DNA of 5,383 nucleotides from AM-1111 sp046302135 (GTDB lineage: Bacteria; Bacteroidota; Bacteroidia; B-17B0; Aurantibacillaceae). Made by a program: the position numbers and the translations under genes. The stretch spans positions 1-5,383 of the forward strand of contig JBKCIQ010000139.1 in the NCBI GenBank assembly GCA_046302135.1, given 5' to 3'. Numbering within the stretch: position 1 is the stretch's first letter; the number at the start of each line of letters is the position of its first letter. The notes under the pieces are model-generated. The model was not told the origin of the DNA. It did no database searches and saw only the letters and a list, made by a program, of their open reading frames with translations. This document shows, piece by piece, positions 1-4,824 of the stretch.

Positions 1-101
1 TTGTTCATCTCCATGCGTTTTTCCTTTACAAAACGACCAATATGTGCTGCCAGCGCCTTATCGCTCATGGAGCTCCAATTATTGTATGATTTATCAGTCA
101 T
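1..101 (-). CDS. N-terminal part of an XRE-type HTH regulator, HipB-like
   Basis: Only the first 33 codons are in the window; the gene runs off the left edge. The visible protein starts MTDKSYNNWSSMSDKALAAH and continues IGRFVKEKRMEMNK. This is the lead-in to a Cro/C1-type helix-turn-helix, and the IGxFVKxxR...NK stretch is its first helix. From memory, this start (MTDKSYN-W-MSDKALAxxIG) is typical of Bacteroidota regulators encoded next to HipA-family kinase toxins, where they act as antitoxin and autorepressor. The HTH itself and any hipA gene lie outside the window, so the HipB role is an inference. The ATG at 101-99 was chosen because the familiar family N-terminus begins there; a second Met (codon 12) is possible. 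Upstream are a good promoter box and three copies of a likely operator, which fits an autoregulated gene. Confidence 0.75.
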   Translation of the reverse strand, partial: MTDKSYNNWSSMSDKALAAHIGRFVKEKRMEMN

Positions 102-118
102 AAAAAGTCATTTAATGT

Positions 119-224
119 TTTAGTGAATGATTTATACTACAAATATACGATTATTTTACATATTTGTTACTATTTGGACTGATTCGTCATTCATTAAGGT
201 ATTTTTGTCGCTTTAGTGAATGAT
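119..224. promoter_or_regulatory. Operator-like motif in three copies upstream of the HTH gene
   Basis: TTTAGTGAATGAT occurs twice as an exact 13-bp direct repeat (119-131 and 212-224). An inverted, slightly degenerate copy TCATTCATTAA lies at 187-197. The inverted copy and the right-hand direct copy form a dyad with a spacer of about 13 bp, and the left copy overlaps the transcription start predicted from the -7 box at 140-147. This placement is what an autoregulated antitoxin or repressor would use. That the HTH protein encoded at 1-101 binds here is an inference from position. Confidence 0.55.
140..147 (-). promoter_or_regulatory. Promoter -7 box of the HTH gene
   Basis: The minus strand reads TATATTTG, an exact match to the Bacteroidota -7 consensus TAnnTTTG. 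It lies about 40 bases upstream of the ATG, so transcription would start near 133. No clear TTTG box is seen 19-20 bases further upstream, so the -33 element is weak or absent. One operator-like repeat (119-131) overlaps the expected start point. Confidence 0.55.
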
Positions 225-253
225 ATGTCATACAATTATAGCTAGTCTATTTG

Positions 254-373
254 CTATTCTTCGGTACTGGTTTTCTGGTCACGCTTTCTTACCAGGGAAT
301 CAACTGCTGCCACCATCGATAAATCTTTCTCTGTGCAATTTTTTCTATGTACTTTGTTAGGTTGATATAAAGT
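254..373 (-). pseudogene. Possible gene remnant, 3' end of an unrecognised ORF
   Basis: A 39-codon open stretch on the minus strand ends at a TAG. Its last part reads TEKDLSMVAAVDSLVRKRDQ followed by KTSTEE. It is rich in charged residues, looks like an amphipathic helix with a polar tail, and has a clearly higher GC content than the AT-rich DNA around it, as expected for the C-terminus of a real protein. Upstream in the same frame there is a TAA (376-374), and the next stretch is low-complexity. I do not recognise the family. It may be the scar of a deleted gene or a chance open frame; a 20-codon peptide from the ATG at 316 is also formally possible. Confidence 0.3.
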
Positions 374-386
374 TTAATGAAGAAAA

Positions 387-409
387 AAACAGGTGGAAAA
401 ACAGGTGGA
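387..409. repeat. Two tandem copies of an 11-bp motif, 12-bp period
   Basis: AAACAGGTGGA occurs at 387-397 and again at 399-409. It lies directly before the 10-bp-period repeats at 414-450, which makes this a compact repeat cluster in a region with no intact gene. Function unknown. Confidence 0.6.
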
Positions 410-413
410 TTTT

Positions 414-450
414 TTTATCGAATTTCATCGCTTTTCATCGGAGTTCATCG
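414..450. repeat. TTCATCG iteron-like repeats, 10-bp period
   Basis: TTCATCG occurs at 424-430, 434-440 and 444-450, exactly 10 bp apart, with a degenerate first unit TTTATCG at 414-420. An inverted copy lies about 90 bp to the right: TTTTCATCGG (432-441) is the perfect complement of CCGATGAAAA (527-536). The spacing is close to one helical turn, so a bound protein would meet all units on one face. Recombinase arm sites, replication iterons or an operator would all fit; nothing in the window decides between them. Confidence 0.6.
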
Positions 451-540
451 GAAATTGATTTTTTAAAAATCCCTTATATATCATTGATGCTCAAATTATT
501 ACTACTAATACAATAAGCGATAAAGACCGATGAAAATCGA

Positions 541-572
541 GTTATCAACAACCGTACGGGCTACTAGATAAC
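541..572. repeat. Nested dyad around CCGTACGG
   Basis: GTTATC (541-546) and GATAAC (567-572) are inverted 6-bp arms. Between them, nearly centred, sits the perfect GC-rich 8-bp palindrome CCGTACGG (552-559), which stands out in very AT-rich DNA. It lies six bases before the long hairpin at 578-610. It could be a protein-binding site or part of a structured RNA. Confidence 0.35.
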
Positions 573-577
573 ACTTT

Positions 578-612
578 AAACCCTTGTAAATTAATAATTT
601 ATGAGGGTTTTT
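578..612 (+). terminator. Long terminator-like hairpin, no evident gene upstream
   Basis: AAACCCT (578-584) pairs with AGGGTTT (604-610), and TAAATTA (587-593) pairs with TAATTTA (595-601). The TG/TG steps between these two helices become two G-U pairs in plus-strand RNA but C-A mismatches in minus-strand RNA. The stem is therefore continuous only if the plus strand is transcribed. A short T run (608-612) follows. No plus-strand gene precedes it, so it may end an unrecognised small RNA or be left over from a lost gene or integration site. Confidence 0.45.
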
Positions 613-783
613 GTTAATAGATAAAACATGATTAAAACAAATTGAGGTAAAAAGAGCAGTCATTCCAACCCTCACTTAGGTCATTTTGTATCGGTGCTTT
701 AATTTATAAATTATAATTGTCCGTTTTTTTGTAATAAGCAATTTCCAATTCGTAATATATCAAATTGCAAAAGATATTAAATT

Positions 784-1593
784 CTACTTATTAAAAGGAA
801 GCAAATCAGTATTAATCGATTGGTCAAGTTTGTGCTTACTGTAAAGTTGTTTATATAAGGTTTCAGCGATATTGGACTGAATATAATAATACAAAACATT
901 TGATTCGTAAAATCCGTTTTGGGCAGTAATCATTCTTACATAAGACTTCTGTTGCTCCGCAGACAAGAATGTTGCACAATCAACAAATTCAATTGCAGCA
1001 AAAAACTGATTAAAAAAGGATTTAGTCTGGCCTTATTTCCATCAAAATAACTTTTAAAATCTACACACCGTTTAATATTCTTCACAACTGAGAAAATATT
1101 TTTCGAGAAAGTTTGGATAATTTTTCTTGACGTAATTCACAAAAACAATTGAATCGCTCGTTCCCAGGTAAAACAAAGCAAAACTTAAGTCTTTTTTTTA
1201 AATAAACTCTTTGGTTTCCATACACGTGTCTATCAATTTAAAAGCTTTATTGTGCTGGGAATTAAAGTATACAAACGCGGAATAACCGGATTTGGTTTCA
1301 CATTTCTCCGTGGTCTTGTTGATTACCATCTGTCTGCAGTTTTCCCTGTGAAACTGTAATTGATTCAAAATTTTGTACCTAATTAATATCTTTCTGATCT
1401 ATTATGGTGGCATAAATAATTAGAAATCCGGATAATGTAAATATAGGACTAATTAATCCCTTCATAAAGTCACCAAAAGATGATGCTTTTTCAGATGATA
1501 ATTTTTCTTTTTTTGAAAAAATAATTTGCTAAATAAAACATAGTTAAGAAAAATTGAAAGGCCTATTAGCATCAGCACTAAAGAGATAATCAT
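784..1593 (-). pseudogene. Broken AbiC-like putative phage abortive-infection protein gene
   Basis: Translating the minus strand and changing frame where needed rebuilds one protein of about 270 residues. In order: an ATG at 1593 and a membrane helix (IISLVLMLIGLSIFLNYVLF); after a frame change near a T/A homopolymer at about 1510-1530, FGDFMKGLISPIFTLSGF, a second membrane helix; after a TAG at 1381-1379 and another shift, NQLQFHRENCRQMV; an in-frame TAA at 1200-1198; LSFALFYLGTSDSIVFVNYV and YPNFLEKYFLSCEEY; a TAA at 1074-1072 with a shift to YFDGNKARLNP; then near 1018 a shift to FFNQFFAAIEFVD, LSAEQQKSYVRMITAQNGFY and a final stop. From memory, the two N-terminal helices, FGDF-GG-like motif, F-HRxN motif, FDGxxxRL and EQ--YVR---AQ--xYE order match the putative phage abortive-infection family (putAbiC). 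At least four frame changes and one nonsense codon make it a dead gene. The 784-966 part alone is open but has no ATG start. Confidence 0.75.
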
Positions 1594-1784
1594 CAAAAAT
1601 TTGCTAACTGATATAATTAAATTTTACGAAAATTTAAATCACTTTTAACTTTCAATATTTATTTTATAATGAAAAATAAACTTGTCTCGGATTTTAAATT
1701 CTTAAAAGTTTCAACTAAAATGAAACAAAATAATATGAATTAGGTAATCAGTAAAAACGTTAAAACAAGATTCGTAGAGAAACT

Positions 1785-2630
1785 CTACTTAACAACATTA
1801 GCTCTTATCAAGGCCATAGCTTCATAAAGTCTTGCAATACGTTCCTTATTAATGTCTTCAGTGCCATGAGCATCTTTATACAATTCCGCATAAGCAACGA
1901 GCTGTGTTTTCAATTCGTCCAGCTCAGGATGCCCTTCATATTCTTTAAGCAAATCATTTATGTTTCTCAAATGAAGAAAATTTTCCCAAACTTTCTCGAA
2001 CAATTTTTTATTTTTCGGGTTCTGCGCTTGAGATTTGATCATACTTAGATTCAAGTATTGTCCCTCAACCCACGAACCAATTAATATTTTTACGGCTATG
2101 TCTAACTTGTGTTGATCTTCACAAAATTTTTCAGTTGCCATAAACACATCATCAAGCATCTTCTCAAGCGAGTCAGTATTTTTAATATTGCTTTCAAAAT
2201 TTTCCTTTTTCATTATTTCCTCAAAAACAGAAAGAGCCCCTGCTTTCTCAGCCATTTTTCTGTTAACAAGAAAATAACTCATCAAATCCTGATTATCCTT
2301 AAATGATGCTATGTATGCCAAATCTGTTGCGTAAATACCATAATTAAGACAAACTTTGGTTTTTTCGGAATATTTAGACTCATTTTCTTTTGGGTTCAAA
2401 AGTGTAGCATCATACTTCATACTGGCTTTTTGGATCTCAATGACCTCACGGGCTGGAGATGGGATGTTTGCAAGAATCATAAAAAATTTAAATTCCTTTA
2501 TCTCAGCTGCAGTATCTTTTACTAGCGCGACTGTATCCTTTGTTGATTCCTCACTTTCTTTATTCGAACCACAAGAGGAGAATATTAAAACAGAAGAAAA
2601 GACAAAAATAATAGGTAGTAATTTTTTCAT
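1785..2630 (-). CDS. Lipoprotein of a Bacteroidota family of unknown function
   Basis: The product has 281 residues. The N-terminus MKKLLPIIFVFSSVLIFSSC is a lipoprotein signal with the acylated Cys at position 20, so the protein should be membrane-anchored. Acidic residues follow (KESEE), as often seen in exported Bacteroidota lipoproteins. The ATG at 2630 was chosen over one 17 codons upstream because it places the signal peptide at the terminus. The rest is helical: an IPSPAREV segment near 56-63, YDATLLNP near 73-80, NYGIYATDLAY at 96-106 and GSWVEGQYL at 185-193. I recognise this order from a widespread family of uncharacterised Bacteroidota lipoproteins, but know no function. The gene is divergent from the chalcone-isomerase-like gene, and an exact -7 box lies 49 bases upstream. 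The hairpin GTAGAG-AAA-CTCTAC (1774-1788) overlaps the stop codon but lacks a nearby T run. Confidence 0.88.
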   Translation of the reverse strand: MKKLLPIIFVFSSVLIFSSCGSNKESEESTKDTVALVKDTAAEIKEFKFFMILANIPSPAREVIEIQKASMKYDATLLNPKENESKYSEKTKVCLNYGIYATDLAYIASFKDNQDLMSYFLVNRKMAEKAGALSVFEEIMKKENFESNIKNTDSLEKMLDDVFMATEKFCEDQHKLDIAVKILIGSWVEGQYLNLSMIKSQAQNPKNKKLFEKVWENFLHLRNINDLLKEYEGHPELDELKTQLVAYAELYKDAHGTEDINKERIARLYEAMALIRANVVK

Positions 2631-2639
2631 TGGATTTTG

Positions 2640-2671
2640 TTTGGATGACAAAAATATTAAAATTAATTTAG
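2640..2671 (+). promoter_or_regulatory. Candidate promoter of the chalcone-isomerase-like gene
   Basis: TTTG at 2640-2643 and TAATTTAG at 2664-2671 are separated by 20 bp. This fits the Bacteroidota -33/-7 layout with one mismatch in the -7 box. Transcription would start near 2679, about 30 bases before the ATG. Confidence 0.35.
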
Positions 2672-2678
2672 TTGAAAT

Positions 2679-2686
2679 CAAATTTA
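2679..2686 (-). promoter_or_regulatory. Promoter -7 box of the lipoprotein gene
   Basis: The minus strand reads TAAATTTG, an exact TAnnTTTG match, placing the transcript start near 2672 and leaving a leader of about 40 bases. No convincing -33 TTTG is present. It sits only eight bases from the plus-strand -7 candidate of the divergent gene. Confidence 0.45.
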
Positions 2687-2709
2687 TAAAAACTTAAACC
2701 CCCTGAATA

Positions 2710-3264
2710 ATGAAAAATATATTTATAGCCCTATCTTTTTTGCCTTTATTTTGCTTCTCACAAGTTAAAATTGAAGGTGTTACCTTCCCGGCCAATATAA
2801 GGTCAGGTGATAATAATTTAATACTTAATGGAGGCGGTGTCCGCGAGAAATACTTCATGGACATGTATGTTGGCGCACTTTATCTGAAATCAAAAAATAA
2901 GGACGCATCAAGTATTATTAAGTCAGGGGAAGCTATGGCCATTCGTTTGCATATTGTTTCAAGCTTAATCAGCAGTGAAAAGATGATTTCTGCTATAGAT
3001 GAAGGATTTCAAAAATCAACAGGAGGTAAAACAGCACCGTTAGACTCAAAAATTAAGCAATTTAAGGCTGCCTTTAGTGAGAAAATAAAAGTTGGAGATG
3101 TTTTTGAAATTATTAATGACCCTTCAAAAGGAGTCTGTATTTATAAAAACAGTAAATCAATCAGCGTAATTCCGGGAATAGATTTTAAATCAGCTTTGTT
3201 CGGGATTTGGCTTTGCGACAAACCAGCGGACAGCGATTTGAAAGAAAAAATGCTAGGTTTATAA
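2710..3264 (+). CDS. Secreted chalcone-isomerase-like domain protein
   Basis: The product has 184 residues. Residues 1-17 form a signal peptide ending in FCFS, with Gln18 as the likely new N-terminus, so the protein is probably periplasmic or secreted. The rest fits the bacterial chalcone-isomerase-like domain: a start of the form VEGVTFPA (here IEGVTFPANI, 21-30), NGGGVREKYFMDMYVGALYL at 40-59, a helical middle containing SAIDEGF, and the C-terminal FGIWLCDKPADSDLKEKMLG at 164-183. The length is normal for a single-domain member. Plant homologues cyclise chalcones or bind fatty acids; the bacterial role is not established, so I assign only the fold. The gene ends three bases before a strong hairpin shared with the minus-strand riboswitch, and its stop codon overlaps that terminator's T tract on the other strand. 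Confidence 0.9.
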   Translation: MKNIFIALSFLPLFCFSQVKIEGVTFPANIRSGDNNLILNGGGVREKYFMDMYVGALYLKSKNKDASSIIKSGEAMAIRLHIVSSLISSEKMISAIDEGFQKSTGGKTAPLDSKIKQFKAAFSEKIKVGDVFEIINDPSKGVCIYKNSKSISVIPGIDFKSALFGIWLCDKPADSDLKEKMLGL

Positions 3265-3286
3265 AAAAGCCTCCCTTTCGGGAGGC
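3263..3286 (-). terminator. Intrinsic terminator of the riboswitch leader, probably bidirectional
   Basis: A perfect 7-bp GC-rich stem joins GCCTCCC (3269-3275) and GGGAGGC (3280-3286). On the minus strand the loop is GAAA, and six T follow directly (3268-3263), an ideal terminator placed just after the TPP aptamer. On the plus strand the same hairpin follows the chalcone-isomerase-like gene, but the T run (3294-3299) comes only seven bases later, so termination there should be weaker. Confidence 0.85.
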
Positions 3287-3295
3287 ACATGAGTT

Positions 3296-3372
3296 TTTTC
3301 AATCCCTTCGCCGGCATTATCCGGATCAGGTTCTAAGGTTGCATCTCAGCCCTTACAGGCGCTCCTTGAAAA
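3296..3372 (-). promoter_or_regulatory. TPP riboswitch (THI element), orphan
   Basis: The minus strand carries the complete thiamine-pyrophosphate aptamer. P1 is TTTTCAA (3372-3366) with TTGAAAA (3302-3296). P2 is AAGG with CCTT. A short P3 (GCC/GGC) leads into the pyrimidine-sensing CTGAGA. The pyrophosphate-sensing half, GAACCTGATCCGGATAATGC followed by CGGCGAAGGGA, matches the consensus, with P5 closed by CCGG/CCGG. The terminator at 3286-3263 follows within ten bases, which fits transcriptional control by attenuation. A weak -7-like TATTTTTT lies at 3401-3394. No thiamine gene follows: downstream is the antisense strand of the chalcone-isomerase-like gene, then a lipoprotein gene about 670 bases away. 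The aptamer identity is firm; what it regulates is unknown. Confidence 0.93.
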
Positions 3373-3485
3373 TTCCCTTAGTAAAAGTTTATAAAAAAAT
3401 ATGCCACTTTCTTTGAAGCATTTATTGGAAAAAAATCGACAGAATTAATTCTTCAAACTTTTTACAAATAATGAAATAAAAGCAG

Positions 3486-3493
3486 TATATTTG
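3486..3493 (+). promoter_or_regulatory. Promoter -7 box of the tRNA gene
   Basis: TATATTTG matches the Bacteroidota -7 consensus exactly, with the tRNA starting 22 bases further on. The -33 region has only TTTA (3461-3464), 21 bp upstream. Confidence 0.55.
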
Positions 3494-3514
3494 CAGAAGT
3501 TCTTTATTAAACAG

Positions 3515-3586
<72 letters not shown>

Positions 3587-3592
3587 CCGAAT

Positions 3593-3624
3593 AAAGGTTG
3601 TCATAAATGGCAACCTTTTTTTTT
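3593..3624 (+). terminator. Intrinsic terminator of the tRNA gene
   Basis: AAAGGTTG (3593-3600) pairs with CAACCTTT (3611-3618) across a ten-base loop, and a run of nine T (3616-3624) follows. It begins seven bases after the tRNA. On the minus strand there is no comparable T tract, so it should not stop the convergent operon. Between 3625 and 3708 I see no further feature and no clear terminator for the gene ending at 3709. Confidence 0.85.
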
Positions 3625-3708
3625 AGTTTTCTTTAAAAGTTCTGTTATTCTAAAGGATAAAAATCAGGTACTCCCCTCTTCAGAAAAAAGCAAGTTAGAA
3701 TTGGCCGA

Positions 3709-4425
3709 TTATTCGCAATAATAGAATTGATTATCGATACCTATTACAAAAACAAGGTTAAACTTTATACAAATATCCATTCCCTTACCGCCACCTGAAA
3801 GCTCTTTCCAATTATAACCTTCAAAAGAATAAATTCCGTTATCAGTACCTATCACAAAAAGTTTTCCTGTTTCTAAATCGCAACTAATACTTAAGCCCTT
3901 ACCATCACCGGTCACCTCACTCCAACCAAATCCATTGCCCTTATAAATCTTATTATTCGTTCCAACTACATAAGGAACATCATTGAAAGCACAAATATCT
4001 AAGCCCTTACCTTCGCCCGGATATTGAATCCATTGATCAAAATTATAATAGTAAATTCCATTATCAATACCCAAAATCCAAATTTTCCCTAAATTATTAT
4101 CAATTGTGATTTTTTTTCCAAAACCACCTCCTGCCAATTCGCGCCAACCACCTGAAGTACCTTTGTAAATTTTTTGATCTGTACCAATTATAAAAGGTAT
4201 ACCATTATAGGCGCATATATCATAGCCCTTTCCATTACCCGGGTATTGATACCAATTAGAACCTTTAAAATAATAAATCCCGTGGTCTGAACCAATTGTC
4301 CACAAATACTTATTATCACATGCAATTTTCAGACCTGTTTCATTACCATCCAAAAGTTTCCATTGAGATTTTAAAACGAAAACAAATACAAATAACAAAA
4401 TTGAAAAGTGTAATTTTTTGCACAT
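3709..4425 (-). CDS. Secreted six-bladed tectonin-type beta-propeller protein
   Basis: The product has 238 residues. Residues 1-21 are a signal peptide ending in KSQ; the mature protein starts at Trp22. The whole mature chain consists of six repeats of 33-38 residues, each starting with Trp: 22-57, 58-93, 94-131, 132-167, 168-205 and 206-238. The common pattern is W-x-x-x-x-G-x-G-K-G-x-x-I, then a hydrophobic strand, then G-[TSI]-[DN]-x-x-I-Y, the signature of tectonin/tachylectin-type propellers. Odd and even blades differ: blades 1, 3 and 5 have D-[HN]-G-I-Y, while blades 2 and 4 have W-x-QYPG-x-GKG-x-DICA and KIYKG, which points to duplication of a two-blade unit. Eukaryotic tectonins bind sugars such as LPS or act in lectin-like recognition; sugar binding here is an inference. 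It is the last gene of a possible three-gene operon, 24 bases after the previous stop. There is no C-terminal sorting domain. Confidence 0.88.
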   Translation of the reverse strand: MCKKLHFSILLFVFVFVLKSQWKLLDGNETGLKIACDNKYLWTIGSDHGIYYFKGSNWYQYPGNGKGYDICAYNGIPFIIGTDQKIYKGTSGGWRELAGGGFGKKITIDNNLGKIWILGIDNGIYYYNFDQWIQYPGEGKGLDICAFNDVPYVVGTNNKIYKGNGFGWSEVTGDGKGLSISCDLETGKLFVIGTDNGIYSFEGYNWKELSGGGKGMDICIKFNLVFVIGIDNQFYYCE

Positions 4426-4449
4426 TACGAATTGCTTTTGTGTAAAAAA

Positions 4450-4740
4450 TTATTCTACCGATATTGAACCTTTTGCAAACATCCAGGGGGGCATTTCGTA
4501 ATTGATTCTTTTTATTATCCCTTCAGCAACACTAACTTTTACCTCATTAGAGCCACACTGCGGATTACCGAAATAAGAAAAATAAATTTTAATAGAGTAA
4601 TCCCCGGGTGCAAGTTGGAAAAATTTAGTTCCCCAAGACGCTTTATTTTTAACACCGTTTATTTCGATTATCGGATCAACGAAATATAAAAACCATGCTA
4701 AAGGAAAAAAACCAGTTTTTATTTGTATTCCCGTATTCAT
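4450..4740 (-). CDS. Small beta-rich protein of unknown function
   Basis: The product has 96 residues and no clear signal peptide; the early hydrophobic stretch FFPLAWFLYFV (12-22) looks like part of the fold rather than an export signal. Alternating hydrophobic residues indicate a beta-sandwich: PIIEINGVKNKASWGTKFF, then LAPGDYSIKIYFSYF, a Cys in NPQCGSNEV, VSVAEGIIKRINYEMP and a PPWMFAKGSISV end. The LxPGxYxIKIYF and PPW--xKG motifs remind me of a small domain that occurs alone or at the start of other Bacteroidota proteins, but I cannot name its function. The gene lies 84 bases after the upstream gene and 24 bases before the propeller gene, so co-transcription is plausible. The Met at 4740 is the only reasonable start. 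Confidence 0.75.
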   Translation of the reverse strand: MNTGIQIKTGFFPLAWFLYFVDPIIEINGVKNKASWGTKFFQLAPGDYSIKIYFSYFGNPQCGSNEVKVSVAEGIIKRINYEMPPWMFAKGSISVE

Positions 4741-4824
4741 ATTATTCTGTATTTATTTAAATTATTTTATCAATATATTTTTACTTCCTAAATTGTAAAT
4801 CTTTAGATTTTTGAATAATTCAAT

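Larger units (their letters stand above)
102..783. other. Gene-poor accessory-like region between the HTH gene and the broken AbiC-like gene
   Basis: No intact coding region was found on either strand. The stretch contains the HTH promoter and operators, a gene-like fragment at 254-373, phased repeats at 387-450, a nested dyad at 541-572 and a hairpin at 578-612. From 613 to 783 I see only AT-rich DNA with weak symmetry, such as the 14-bp palindrome TAATTTATAAATTA at 700-713 and the inverted arms GCAATTT (738-744) and AAATTGC (762-768). The mix suggests past insertion and deletion. Confidence 0.5.

Noticed and set aside
414..450. CRISPR array
   Set aside because: The units are 7 bp with 3-bp gaps, far too short for CRISPR repeats and spacers, and no cas gene is present.
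700..713. 14-bp palindrome TAATTTATAAATTA
   Set aside because: It is made only of A and T in a very AT-rich stretch and has no related copy nearby.
784..966. A stand-alone 60-residue protein
   Set aside because: It starts at a TTG inside the reconstructed AbiC-like reading, and the homology continues upstream of it; it is the last fragment of the pseudogene.
1774..1788. Hairpin GTAGAG-AAA-CTCTAC as terminator of the lipoprotein gene
   Set aside because: The stem is only six pairs, overlaps the stop codon and has no adjacent T run on the minus strand.
1866..2697. Plus-strand open frames opposite the lipoprotein gene (1866-2048, 2109-2306, 2356-2697)
   Set aside because: They are shadows of the minus-strand gene, whose lipoprotein signal and family motifs are convincing; the shadow peptides are Phe/Ile-rich without recognisable features.
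3207..3416. Plus-strand open frame across the end of the chalcone-isomerase-like gene and the riboswitch
   Set aside because: It reads through the terminator hairpin and the complement of the TPP aptamer, both of which explain the sequence better.
4797..4810. Palindrome AAATCTTTAGATTT between the first two genes of the trio
   Set aside because: It is AT-rich, has no T tract and is short enough to be chance in this DNA.
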